Positions 27,155-37,000 of a DNA stretch of 64,000 bases are shown in pieces. The DNA lies in NCBI GenBank assembly GCA_017409825.1, contig JAFQRZ010000012.1, positions 62,001-126,000 on the forward strand. The letters run 5' to 3'. Under the pieces are notes generated by a model. It did not search any database. It saw nothing but the letters and a program-made list of their open reading frames with translations, and was not told the origin of the DNA. Numbering within the stretch: position 1 is the stretch's first letter; the number at the start of each line of letters is the position of its first letter. The DNA is from Agathobacter sp. (lineage in GTDB: Bacteria; Bacillota; Clostridia; Lachnospirales; Lachnospiraceae). The position numbers and the translations under genes were made by a program.

Positions 27155-28042
27155 CTAAATAAACAAATCATTATCCTGTTTCAACTTTTGATTCTCTTCA
27201 ATGTATCTCGCCATTACATGGATGACCAGCAAGAACAGGATTGCAAAAATCGGTATATTTACCGTAATGTGTATCTGATATAACAAATCAGCAAAAAGCA
27301 ATTGTGCAATATTAAGCAGCACACTCGCCGCCACGATTACAAGTAAGGATTTTCTACATAATACTGTAACTTTTTTTACTAGCAGGATTGCTTTTGGAGA
27401 ATACAAATCTGAAAGCAATTCCTCCAATACTTTAATACAGAAATAAAGCACTACTACACTTATTCCATTCGGAAGCGAACTCACGACACTTTGCAAAACC
27501 AAAAACACATACGTCGATGTCAAATCTGGTCCCCCATAGAAAAACGAATCCCCAGCAACACTATTTCCTTCCTGCAAATTTTTTATCGCAAGAGGCAGGT
27601 GGATAAAGCACTCTGCGATTGCACTCCATGCAAATAGAACTAAAACAATATATAATACCGTACGAAGACCTTTTTGCAATGCCTGCAAATCCTCCGTCTT
27701 ATTCTGGATAACAATACGAAATACCAGGTATGCCACGAGCAACGAATAGAACGTTCCACCTAACAATACCTTTCCACTGCCTAGCATGGACGCTGGAAGC
27801 AGCCCTGGATTAATCATGTAATATAACACAAACAATAACATAATGCTTAATGCCAATAGCATATAGTCTGTTTTCTGATATTTTCCCTTTTTCTTAAGAA
27901 TCAAAAACACTCCACATGGAATAAAACTTACCAATAGATAAATGATAATGGCACATACATTTCCAATTGCTCCTGATAACGAAAGTTGTCGTAGTCCCCA
28001 GCCAATCTGTTCCAATGGAAACGATAACAAATTGAAATCCAT
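27155..28042 (-). CDS. DUF2975-like membrane protein
   Basis: 295 residues with about seven hydrophobic segments. The C-terminal AILFLLVIHVMARYIEENQKL, followed by KQDNDLFI, matches the DUF2975 pattern (hydrophobic helix then AR-Y-E-...-L-x-x-ENDLxI). The N-terminal half is longer than usual for DUF2975 (about 160-200 residues), so it may carry extra helices. Start at 28042 behind GGAGG. First gene of the cassette. The family has no known biochemical role. Confidence 0.65.
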   Translation of the reverse strand: MDFNLLSFPLEQIGWGLRQLSLSGAIGNVCAIIIYLLVSFIPCGVFLILKKKGKYQKTDYMLLALSIMLLFVLYYMINPGLLPASMLGSGKVLLGGTFYSLLVAYLVFRIVIQNKTEDLQALQKGLRTVLYIVLVLFAWSAIAECFIHLPLAIKNLQEGNSVAGDSFFYGGPDLTSTYVFLVLQSVVSSLPNGISVVVLYFCIKVLEELLSDLYSPKAILLVKKVTVLCRKSLLVIVAASVLLNIAQLLFADLLYQIHITVNIPIFAILFLLVIHVMARYIEENQKLKQDNDLFI

Positions 28043-28059
28043 ATTTGACCTCCATTTTC

Positions 28060-28125
28060 AAATTATTGTTTTTCGATAATTTATTTTCTTTATCATATCA
28101 CAAAATTATCGTTTGTCAATAATTT
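28060..28125 (-). promoter_or_regulatory. Promoter with twin 23-bp operator palindromes
   Basis: Two 23-base palindromes, 28060-28082 and 28103-28125, share arms AAATTAT...ATAATTT and differ in the inner TTG/CGA order, so each is almost the reverse complement of the other. Between and within them sit TTGACA (28114-28119, minus strand) and TATGAT (28092-28097), spaced 16 bases. The arrangement suggests a repressor bridging both sites and closing the promoter. Confidence 0.7.
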
Positions 28126-28158
28126 CGCAGCAAACACACAAGTGGTTTTTAAAACCGC

Positions 28159-28187
28159 TTGACAAAGCATATTAAAACCGTTAGAAT
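28159..28187 (+). promoter_or_regulatory. degV-family promoter
   Basis: TTGACA (28159-28164), 17 bases, TAGAAT (28182-28187). A direct repeat TAAAACCG occurs at 28150-28157 and 28173-28180 (23 bases apart), flanking the -35 box; the first copy belongs to the palindrome GGTTTTTAAAACC. Confidence 0.65.
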
Positions 28188-28223
28188 AGTATTAAACAAT
28201 AATAAAATGAGGAGATTATGACC

Positions 28224-29051
28224 ATGAACTTTAAAATTGTTGCTGACTCTAGTGCAAATTTAAACACTACTGTAGACCGTAGTATCGTATCTGTTCCACT
28301 TACTCTTAGAACAGATGAACGAGAATTTGTAGATAATGAAGCTTTAGATATAAAAGAAATGACCGATTATCTCGGATCTTACAAAGGAAAATCTGGTTCT
28401 GCCTGTCCTTCTTCTCAGGATTGGGTAGATGCTTTCTGCGATGCAGAAGAAATCTATGCAGTTGCTATCACTAGTAACTTATCTGGCTCTTTCAACTCGC
28501 TCCGCATTGCGAAAGAGGAATATGTAGAAGATCATCCAGACCGCAAGGTTTGTATTATCGATTCTCTTTCTGCTGGTCCTGAACTGAAACTTATCGTAGA
28601 AAAAGTACAGGAGCTCAAAGCAGAAGGAAAAACCTTTGAAGAAGTGAGTGAAGCTATCGCAGAATATCAAGAAAAAACACACCTTATCTTCTGTTTAAAA
28701 TCACTTACCAACCTCGCAAACAACGGACGTGTAAGTCCAGCCGTTGCTAAGATTGCAGGTGTATTAAACATCCTGGTTGTAGGTATCGCACAGGAAGGCG
28801 TTCTCGAACAGAAAGAAAAAGCCCGTGGTGAAAAGAAAGCTATTGCTGCGATTCAGAAAATTATGAACGAATTAAACTATGCTGGCGGCAAAGTAATTAT
28901 CGACCACTGCTTCAATGAAAAAGACGCAAACAAGGTAAAAGAATTAATCCTTGCAGCTTATCCATCTGCAGATGTCAGAATCGCCGAAACCAGAGGTCTT
29001 TGCAGCTTCTACGCAGAAGTTGGCGGACTCATGGTTGGTTTCGAAGGATAA
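28224..29051 (+). CDS. DegV family fatty-acid-binding protein
   Basis: 275 residues. DegV/FakB fold: N-terminal KIVADSSANL, then VPLTLRTDEREFVD, GSACPSSQDWVDAF, AITSNLSGSFNSLRIAKEEY, CIIDSLSAGPELKLIV and the C-terminal ADVRIAETRGLCSFYAEVGG. DegV proteins hold a fatty acid, usually for phosphorylation by FakA; no fakA is nearby. Two ATGs are possible: 28218 sits three bases from GAGGAG, too close, so 28224 at nine bases is preferred. Single gene ending at a long palindrome. Confidence 0.93.
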   Translation: MNFKIVADSSANLNTTVDRSIVSVPLTLRTDEREFVDNEALDIKEMTDYLGSYKGKSGSACPSSQDWVDAFCDAEEIYAVAITSNLSGSFNSLRIAKEEYVEDHPDRKVCIIDSLSAGPELKLIVEKVQELKAEGKTFEEVSEAIAEYQEKTHLIFCLKSLTNLANNGRVSPAVAKIAGVLNILVVGIAQEGVLEQKEKARGEKKAIAAIQKIMNELNYAGGKVIIDHCFNEKDANKVKELILAAYPSADVRIAETRGLCSFYAEVGGLMVGFEG

Positions 29052-29088
29052 TATATTTTACTTTAAATATTATTAATCTAAATACTAC

Positions 29089-29240
29089 GAAATGGACCTA
29101 TATTTATATTAAATTCACACACGACTTTCGCTCTTCGCGAGCTCGTTACGTTACTAAATTCGCGACGAGACGAGGCGTCGCTCATTAAGTAACGACGGCT
29201 CGCTAAAGGTGTTCATTTAATATAAATATAGGTCCATTTC
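29089..29240. repeat. 152-bp long palindrome between convergent genes
   Basis: Perfect 26-bp inverted arms, 29089-29114 and 29215-29240 (both begin GAAATGGACC when read inward). Inside is a 100-base GC-rich core with further partial complementarity: GTTACT (29147-29154 region) against AGTAAC (29188-29193), and GCGACG/CGTCGC in the middle. The arms are AT-rich, the core is CG-rich and unlike its surroundings. It fits a MITE-like relic or a very long hairpin terminator serving degV and nadE. The remainder of 29052-29324 holds nothing recognised. Confidence 0.8.
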
Positions 29241-29324
29241 TTACTTTTTAGGCAAAACTATATTCAAAGCAAAACATATTACTTCTATACCAATAGAATA
29301 CTATGTTCTTGGTAAAATCAGTAA

Positions 29325-31214
29325 TTATAGTAGTTCAAGTTCATCCATCCAGATACGTACGCATGCATCCGAAGGCATCATAAGGTCTCCACGAGGCGAT
29401 ACGGAAAGAGTTCCCACCTTTGGACCATCTGGCAGACAAGAACGTTTGAACTGCTGGCTGAAAAATCTGCGGTAGAAGGTCTTAAGCCATTTCAAAATCG
29501 TCGCACTATTATATGTGCCATGGAATGCCATTTTTGCCAGCATATAAATTTTCTCTGGCGAGAAACCAAAACGAAGCACGTAGTACATCACGAAATCATG
29601 CAGTTCATACGGTCCCACTAAGTCTTCGGTCTTCTGTGCAATCTGTCCGTTTTCTGGTGGAAGAAGTTCTGGTGAAACTGGTGTATCAAGTACATCATAA
29701 AGCACCTTTGCAAGCACTTCTTCTCCACAAGTATCTGCATAATAACGCACCACATGACGAACCAGCATTTTTGGAACAGAACCATTTACACAGTACATAG
29801 ACATATGATCTCCATTGTAAGTCGCCCATCCAAGTGCAAGCTCTGACATATCTCCCGTTCCGATTACCATACCATTTTTCTGATTTGCGATATCCATAAG
29901 AATCTGGGTTCTTTCACGAGCCTGCGCATTTTCATACGTTACGTCATGATTATTTTCATCATGGTTGATATCTTTAAAATGCTGTCTTACCGAATCTTTG
30001 ATGCTCACCTCCATAAAGGTCGCACCAAGCTGCTTAATCATGTTTACAGCATTATCGTATGTTCTATCGGTAGTGCCAAAACCTGGCATCGTAACCGCTA
30101 CGATATCCTTACGGCTTTTCTTCATTAAGTCAAAGGCCTTCGCAATAACAAGAAGTGCCAAGGTCGAATCCAGTCCACCTGAAATTCCGATAACTGCAGT
30201 CGCAGCCCCGGTATGTTCCATACGTTTCTTAAGACCCATTGCCTGAATCGCAAATACATCCTCACAATGCTTCCGGCGTGCATTTTCATCTGCTGGTACA
30301 AATGGAGAAGGGGCTACAAAACGAGTCAACTGCGTCTCTGTTTCACGCAAATGGAAAGGTACACATACATGACTATCTTCTGTTTCAAACAAAGCATTCT
30401 TTCTACGGTCAATTTCTAAACGTTCTACATCAATTTCAGAATAAATAATTCCATTTCCAAGACGTTCGCTTTCTGCTAATAGATTGCCGTTTTCCGCAAT
30501 AAGATTATGACCACTATACACTACATCCTGTGTCGATTCGCCTTCGCCAGCATTCACACTGATGTATCCACAAAGTAATCTTGCAGACTGACCTTTTACC
30601 AAATCCTTGCGATAGCAATCACTACCAGAAACCTCAATCGCTGCAGCCGGATTTACAATAAGATTTGCTCCACCGATTGCATGACCAATACTTGGTGGCT
30701 GCACTGCCCACAAATCTTCTCCAATTTCCACCGCAATTTTTAAGCTTGGCATTTCTGCACAGTAGAAAATCAAATCGGTAGATACTGGTGTAATCTGTCC
30801 ATTTGGAAGCACTTCTTCTGTCTCAAGAAATGCACCACTTACAAAATGACGATTATCCTTCAAATATGATTTCGGAACAATACCCAAAACCTCTCCTTTG
30901 GAAACTACAGCAACGACATTGTAAAGCTTACTATTGATTTCATAAGGAAGTCCTACAAAATAAACTGCATCATAATATTCACTCGCAGAAACAATCTGCA
31001 TCAGTTCTTCTTTTGCAGATTTCAATAGCTTGCTCTGGTAAAACAAATCTCCACAGCTTGCCCCTGTAATTGCAAGTTCTGGAAAAGCTACAATCTTCGC
31101 CCCAGCTCTTTCCGCATCCTTCATCAGTGTGCGGATAAGCTGTCCATTATATTTCGTGTCTGCCACCTTAATCTTTGGTGTGACTGCTGCTACTTCTACA
31201 AACCCGTATTTCAT
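29325..31214 (-). CDS. nadE: Glutamine-dependent NAD+ synthetase
   Basis: 629 residues. N-terminal nitrilase-type glutaminase domain: AFPELAITGASCGDLF with the catalytic glutamate, PKSYLKDNRHF with the lysine, and SGSDCYRKDLVKGQSA downstream. C-terminal NAD synthetase: IGISGGLDSTLALLV P-loop, GTGDMSELALGWATYNGDHMSMY and PTAELL-like SPELLPPENGQ. It amidates deamido-NAD using glutamine. Start at 31214 (MKYGFVEVAAVTP), since AAGGAG lies seven bases upstream; the longer frame overlaps hslO. 13 bases after the hslO stop, so in an operon with it. Confidence 0.95.
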   Translation of the reverse strand: MKYGFVEVAAVTPKIKVADTKYNGQLIRTLMKDAERAGAKIVAFPELAITGASCGDLFYQSKLLKSAKEELMQIVSASEYYDAVYFVGLPYEINSKLYNVVAVVSKGEVLGIVPKSYLKDNRHFVSGAFLETEEVLPNGQITPVSTDLIFYCAEMPSLKIAVEIGEDLWAVQPPSIGHAIGGANLIVNPAAAIEVSGSDCYRKDLVKGQSARLLCGYISVNAGEGESTQDVVYSGHNLIAENGNLLAESERLGNGIIYSEIDVERLEIDRRKNALFETEDSHVCVPFHLRETETQLTRFVAPSPFVPADENARRKHCEDVFAIQAMGLKKRMEHTGAATAVIGISGGLDSTLALLVIAKAFDLMKKSRKDIVAVTMPGFGTTDRTYDNAVNMIKQLGATFMEVSIKDSVRQHFKDINHDENNHDVTYENAQARERTQILMDIANQKNGMVIGTGDMSELALGWATYNGDHMSMYCVNGSVPKMLVRHVVRYYADTCGEEVLAKVLYDVLDTPVSPELLPPENGQIAQKTEDLVGPYELHDFVMYYVLRFGFSPEKIYMLAKMAFHGTYNSATILKWLKTFYRRFFSQQFKRSCLPDGPKVGTLSVSPRGDLMMPSDACVRIWMDELELL

Positions 31215-31227
31215 ACTACCACTCCTT

Positions 31228-32100
31228 TTATGCTTCACGAATCACTTTTAATTCATCAATATCGAAATTATAAGCTTTGTTACAGAACTGACATTTTACC
31301 TCAATGCTTTCGCCATCATTGATGATATCATCCAAGTCTTTTTTGTTAATTGTTGATAATGCTCTGGCAACCTTATCTTTGGAACAATCACAATAGAATT
31401 GTGTGTCCATGGTATCCATGATTTCTAATCCTAAATCCCCTAGGATTTCTTCTAAGATTCCTTCTGGCGAAAGCCCTCTTTCGAGCATATTCGTTACCGT
31501 ATCCATTTCCGCAATACAGTTCTCTAATTTCTCAATGACATCATCACTGGTAAATGGCATAAGCTGCAAGATAAATCCACCGGCCTGTTTTACGGAACCA
31601 TCTTTGTCCACAAGAACACCTAATCCAACTGCGGATGGTGTCTGCTCTGATGTCGCAAAATAATAGGTTAAATCTTCTGCAATTTCTCCCGTCTGAAGCT
31701 CGCACTGCCCTACATAAGGCTCTTTTAACCCCATATCTTTGATAACGCTTAATATTCCAAGATCAAGTGCTGCACCTACATCCAATTTTCCTGGTGCTTT
31801 TGGTGGAAGATCCACATCTGGATTTGCTGCAAATCCTTTTACATTACCATGAGAATCCGCCGTTACGGTAAGACCTTTGGCTGGACCCGAACACTGAATA
31901 CGAAGAGTCAGTACATCCTTATCGCCCTTCATCATACTTCCCATCATAGCTCCTGCTGCAAGGAGTCTTCCAAGTGCCGCAGTCATAACTGGTGACGTAT
32001 CATGGTCTACTCTCGCTGTTTCTACCATTTCTTTTGCGTTGATTGCAAATGCACGAATGCTGGCATCTGCCGCAGTCGCTCTTACAATATAATCTGACAT
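31228..32100 (-). CDS. hslO: Redox-regulated chaperone Hsp33
   Basis: 290 residues. Holdase activated by oxidative unfolding. The N-terminal domain starts MSDYIVRATAADASIRAFA and carries the GRLLAAGAMMGSMMKGDKDVLTLRI stretch; the C-terminal zinc switch is visible as YCDCSKDK and, about 30 residues later, CQFCNKAYNF (CxC...CxxC). Start at 32100 behind AGAGGT. Located between the methyltransferase (30-base gap) and nadE, all on the minus strand, probably one operon. Confidence 0.96.
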   Translation of the reverse strand: MSDYIVRATAADASIRAFAINAKEMVETARVDHDTSPVMTAALGRLLAAGAMMGSMMKGDKDVLTLRIQCSGPAKGLTVTADSHGNVKGFAANPDVDLPPKAPGKLDVGAALDLGILSVIKDMGLKEPYVGQCELQTGEIAEDLTYYFATSEQTPSAVGLGVLVDKDGSVKQAGGFILQLMPFTSDDVIEKLENCIAEMDTVTNMLERGLSPEGILEEILGDLGLEIMDTMDTQFYCDCSKDKVARALSTINKKDLDDIINDGESIEVKCQFCNKAYNFDIDELKVIREA

Positions 32101-32130
32101 AATTTACCTCTTTCTATTCTACTTCTATCT

Positions 32131-32886
32131 TTACTGTATAATAGTTTTTGTCTTCTCGCGTGCCACAAAAAGCACCTTCTCACATTCCTCCGTTGCTGGC
32201 AAATTGGTATATGCATCATACATTGCTACAAATTCCAGTCCAGCCTCCTCCAAAAGTCTGCAAATGGTCGATGGCTCATAGCATCTTTGGAAATGTGTTT
32301 CTTCAAATCGCTGGAAACGTCCATCCGCTTCTTTGATATAAAGAGTCAAATCATACTCATTGATTTCCTCCTCTTCATCAAAGTAATTTTCCCAGATAAA
32401 GCTTCCTTCTTCCCTCGTTTCCGCGAAGGTATTTTCCGCCAAAAGTTCCCGATATTTATATGGCGTGTTAATATCAAACACGAAGATTCCGCCTGGATCG
32501 AGGTAGTTATTTGCTAATGCAAATACCTCCCTTAGTTCCTCTTCTTCCAAAATATAATTCACGCAGTCACAGGCACTATAAATCCCACGCACCGTACCGT
32601 AGAGCTCGAACTCTCTCATATCCTGCAACAGATACAAAATAGACGCATCGGATTGTTCTCTGGCAATATCTAGCATTTCGTAGGAATAATCCACGCCTAT
32701 CATGTCATATCCTTTTTCTGCCAGATAACGAGTCAGTTTCCCCGTCCCACAGCCTAAATCCAAAAGCAAGCCATCCTCTATTCCATATTCTTTGAAAAGC
32801 TTGTCCAAATATTCTCCCCATTCCTGATAGGGAACATTATCCATGAACAAATCATACACTTGTGCAAAGCTTGTATACGCGTCCAT
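32131..32886 (-). CDS. Class I SAM-dependent methyltransferase
   Basis: 251 residues. N-terminal YTSFAQVYDLFMDNVPYQEW, motif I LLDLGCGTGKLTRYLAEKG, acidic residue in MIGVDYSYEML, then YLLQDMREFEL and GIYSACDCVNYI. Such proteins (PF13649-type with a Rossmann core and inserted beta sheet) occur widely upstream of hslO in Lachnospiraceae; the substrate is unknown. Start at 32886 (MDAYTSFA). Confidence 0.88.
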   Translation of the reverse strand: MDAYTSFAQVYDLFMDNVPYQEWGEYLDKLFKEYGIEDGLLLDLGCGTGKLTRYLAEKGYDMIGVDYSYEMLDIAREQSDASILYLLQDMREFELYGTVRGIYSACDCVNYILEEEELREVFALANNYLDPGGIFVFDINTPYKYRELLAENTFAETREEGSFIWENYFDEEEEINEYDLTLYIKEADGRFQRFEETHFQRCYEPSTICRLLEEAGLEFVAMYDAYTNLPATEECEKVLFVAREKTKTIIQ

Positions 32887-32951
32887 ACTCGTCTCCTAAA
32901 CACACATTTTCACAAGTAATAGTGTAGCAATAAATCTATGGAAAAGCAAGG

Positions 32952-32980
32952 TTGATATTTCCTTTTGAAACGATTATACT
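32952..32980 (+). promoter_or_regulatory. Promoter of the 347-aa membrane protein gene
   Basis: TTGATA (32952-32957), 17 bases, TATACT (32975-32980), start about 23 bases before the ATG. Confidence 0.6.
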
Positions 32981-33010
32981 TGAATAGAAATCAAGAAAGA
33001 GGAACCCGAT

Positions 33011-34054
33011 ATGATTGATAATTATGAACATTATATCACGCGAAATATACGCGCCTTTTACAAACGACGTTTATTCTCGCCAATTCTATATTTGCTAATT
33101 CTGCTCATTTTATGGTTCGTATTTCCATTGGGAGAAATGCTCTCTCCAATGCCATTAAAAAACGCTGGGCAGATTGAAGGCGTATACGAAGCGAAAAAAG
33201 AATACGTGACCGTAACCTTTGAGGAACTGACCTTTACTGGCTATACGACTAGCCGTTTTGGTTCCACGAATGGCTACTGGTACTATGGAGAAAAAGATGA
33301 TGTATGCTACATTGTACTACTGACACCATTTACCTGCGAAGAAGGAAATCCATTTATTGAAAAGCTTACCGCAACCTGCCGTATTGTCAATCATCCGAAA
33401 TTATACAAACAGTTTTTAAGTGCAGTTGCAGCCGATTTAGAATGGACTACCACTGGAATCTCTAACCAGCTGCCAGACGTATTTTATAGCGAACCGGACT
33501 ACAATCCTTTGACAAATCTCACACTTTTCCTTTTTTATTTTGGAACCTTAATTTATACGATTATATCCTTAATTCGCTATACTTTATTTATCTATTTCCC
33601 TTATTTGGCTCCTGCCTGTCAGAACCTGATTGTCTTTGGTAATCCGAAGAAGCAATTAGAGGAAGCCGAAGAGGAACTAGCAACGCTACCACAGTTAGCA
33701 ACCGAGGATATGTTCATCACCGAACACTATTTTATTATGACCTCACCTTACGGGAATGCGGTTGTACCGATTCAGGAAATTTTGTGGATTTACAAATACT
33801 CCACACTACACAAATTTCTCTGGTATCACTTCAGCATCTCCTATACCTTGCATATTACTGCAAACAAGCACATGTTTATCCAATGTCCGAAAAATATCAA
33901 ATCTGACATTGATGGTATTATCGACTACCTTGCTGAAGCAAACCATGACATTCTCGTAGGCTTTACCGAAGAAAATCGTCTCAAGGTTGAGGCCAAGCAG
34001 GGCAAACCATTCCATATCGAAAAATGGACTGCTCTTCTCAATAAAAAAGTATAA
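33011..34054 (+). CDS. Membrane protein of unknown function (possibly DUF6709)
   Basis: 347 residues. Two hydrophobic segments, about 24-42 and 173-195, separated by a 125-residue probably extracytoplasmic region (VTVTFEELTFTGYTTSRFGS, WYYGEKDDVCYIVLLTPFTC). The C-terminal cytoplasmic part resembles a PH-like or YdjM-type sensor: TEHYFIMTSPYGNAVVPIQEILWIYKY, KHMFIQCPKN. I do not recognise the family with certainty. Own promoter; AGAGGAACCC lies upstream of ATG 33011. It converges on the 1200-aa repeat protein. Confidence 0.7.
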   Translation: MIDNYEHYITRNIRAFYKRRLFSPILYLLILLILWFVFPLGEMLSPMPLKNAGQIEGVYEAKKEYVTVTFEELTFTGYTTSRFGSTNGYWYYGEKDDVCYIVLLTPFTCEEGNPFIEKLTATCRIVNHPKLYKQFLSAVAADLEWTTTGISNQLPDVFYSEPDYNPLTNLTLFLFYFGTLIYTIISLIRYTLFIYFPYLAPACQNLIVFGNPKKQLEEAEEELATLPQLATEDMFITEHYFIMTSPYGNAVVPIQEILWIYKYSTLHKFLWYHFSISYTLHITANKHMFIQCPKNIKSDIDGIIDYLAEANHDILVGFTEENRLKVEAKQGKPFHIEKWTALLNKKV

Positions 34055-34065
34055 TTTTTCACAAG

Positions 34066-34089
34066 CCCTAGTCACTTATGTGACTAGGG
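34066..34089. terminator. Shared convergent terminator, overlaps the end of the 1200-aa gene
   Basis: CCCTAGTCAC (34066-34075), loop TTAT, GTGACTAGGG (34080-34089), with T-runs on both sides. The last codons and the TAG stop of the minus-strand gene (34068-34070) lie inside the stem. Confidence 0.82.
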
Positions 34090-37000
34090 AGTTTTTCTTT
34101 CATGCACTGAATCTCTTGTAAAGTAAAAAAATATGTTTCTCCCTCTGCACCTTCCTTTGAGAGTGTTTGCTGAAGCAAATTCCGATATTCTAAATTCAAT
34201 CTCCAAATAGAATTCTTTTCCAAACCACCTTTTTCGAAAGGAATCAAATCCCCTTTTTCATCTATAAAAAACTCCTCGCTAATAAAACGCACATAATTCT
34301 TTTTCCTACTTTTCCTCATGGACGTATCTGTCACAAAAACAGTGATTGTCTTCTCAACCACATTCCCAAAACGATCCGTTGCTTTGTACGTAATCTCAAC
34401 CTGGCTGTCTGTTGTCATATCCGTAAATGTCTTGGTGTTATAGTTCGTTACGATAACATCCTTTCCATTTACCAGTGTGCCATCCTCCCTGTCCACAGCC
34501 TTCACTTTCCTTAAAAGCTCTGCCTGTGTGATTTCACCGCTTTTCGCCTGCTCCAGAGTGAAATAACGGTTGCTTACGGAAAGCTCTGGATACTTATCCC
34601 ACCTTGCAGTCAGGCGTGTGTCTTTTTCTATCACTGTTTCTGTATCTGCCGCATACTCCATGTTCTCCTCTGATACCCATTTATCGAAAGAATGTCCGGA
34701 AAGCACTGGGGCTTTCTCCAGTCTAAACGTAGGAGCACGAAACGCTCCTGATGCATTATAATAACGTTCCCCGGTCTGCGAATCGTATCCAACTGCGGAA
34801 CCGTTGGTATCATAGCTTAAGGTAACATCCGATACGTACAGGGCATACAGTGTGACACTGTCTCTTGTGCTATAAGTTGCACCTGTTGCGGTATCTGCAC
34901 TGGCACCTGCTTCTGTTGCACTGCTCCATCCGGTATTGGTCCATCCATCGAAGCTTCCACTTTCCGAAATAACGAAATCTGCTGTCTGGGTGTTATTGTA
35001 AATGGTTTTCTGCAGGACGGTCTGAATCGTATTATCGCCGTCCCGTTCCACCAGTGTTACTGAAATATCCTTTTTAAATACTGCATAAAGCATCACCGGC
35101 TCTGTTCCCATGGTAAGCGAAGTAAGTCCTGTTGTCGCAGAGGCATCCGTGTTCCAGCCAACGAAAGTAAATCCGTCCCCTTTTTCTGCCGGTGTACTTA
35201 AATCGATGGCTGCGTTATAGTTTACCTCTGCCGATTCTTTTCCTGCACTGCTTCCACCGTTGGTCCAGTAGTCGTAGGTTACGGTATAGGAATTGATATT
35301 CCATACAGCATACAGATTAATAACTGCACCGTCTGCTGTAGCAAGGTTTGAGACGGACTGCTTGTCCGTATAGATTACTGCTCCATCTGCTGAAGCTGCC
35401 CAGCCTTTAAAACTGTAGCCGGTTCTTTCATAAAGATTGGAGGAAAGCTTAACAGAAGTGTCGTATGTTGCGACAGTATCTGCCATTGTTCCGTTTCCAC
35501 CATTTGCATTGTACCTGATGGTATAGGTATTTGCAGTCCATTTTGCATACAGGGTGGTACTTTCTGTAAATGTTGTCTTTGTGGAAAGAATATTCCCTGC
35601 CGCATCGATATACCGCGTTCCAGCTCCACACTTTTCCGTATAATATCCGCCAAAGGTATAGCCTGTTTTTACAGGAACTGTAATCTTTGAAACAGCTGTG
35701 GTGCAGGTATCCGCTGTGAAGTTTCCACTGCCATACTTCTGGTAAAATACCTTTGTTCCAGGAAGTTCGGCACCCTGGCTGTCCAGTTTGATTTCATATA
35801 CATTTGCCTTCCACTGTGCGTACAGGGTCTGGTTTCCAACTATGGTATAAATGTCGCCTGCACTTACTGTTGTTCCTGTGCCGTTTGCTGCAGTGTTCCA
35901 TCCAGTGAAGGTATATCCAGTCCGGTTTGGTGTCGGAAATGCTGGATAATAACTGCTGTATGTTACCGACTGTGAGGCTGGTGTTACCGTTCCGCCGTTG
36001 GCATTATATATAACGGTATAAGTGTTTGGACGGTAATACGCATTGTATGTATTTGCTGAAGTGACTGTTTTCCCTGCATCCTTGCTGCTTGCAGAATAGC
36101 CGGCTGGTGGTGTCACGTATGCCGGGGTAAAGGTATTTCCTGATGCTATCAGGGAATTCGTCGTTTCAAACAGGATCCATTTTCCACTGACAGGATTGTA
36201 TTTATAATGCTTTACCGTCTGATTGTATTCCGGCTTTACGATGTTTTCCGGCTGTGTGTCACCAGCATTGCCGCCTTTATAAAGCACCGTGTAGTTTCCT
36301 GCATTGTCATAGACCACCAGCTGATAGGAATACGCATGCCCGTTTACAAAGGATGAAATATCTGTTGCCGGTAGAGTGTAACGGTACACCAGGGTATTCA
36401 TATCCTTGGTATAGGTCAGCGGGTAAAACTTATAAACCGAAGGCGATGCCGTTATCCATACCAGAAGATACACTTCGTCGTTGCTGATATTTCCGGTTGC
36501 TGTGTAGGAAGGATAATCGTGGTTTTCAACATCCGACACTTCAATGGAATACACGGCATATAGTGTCACGTCTCCTGCAGGCATCGAATACGACGACAAA
36601 GGAATACGTGCAGTACTGGACGTGCTCCAGCCGATAAAGGTATAACCTGGTTTGCTGGCGGTTGGACTTAAATCGACTGCAGCTCCATACGCAAGTGTTT
36701 TACCTGTCGCAGATGTGGTACCGCCGTTGGCGTTATATGTCACCGTGTACGTATTCGCAGCCCACTGTGCTGTAAATGTTACATCACTAAACAGGGAAAC
36801 ATAAAACTTATTGTCGCTCATCCATGAATTAAGCTGTGTGGTAGAGTATGTCTTCCCGTGCATCCAGCTATCCGCTGAGGTGTTTCCGGATGATACTTTC
36901 CATCCCTGAAAGGTGTAACCCGTTTTCGTTGGATTCGATAAAGGGGTTATTCCTTCCGTTCCATACCTGGTGACTGTTTTTGTGTCCGTGCCATTATTTG

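Noticed and set aside
28479-28682. Minus-strand open frame inside degV
   Set aside because: Antisense shadow of a well-supported coding gene, with no signals of its own.
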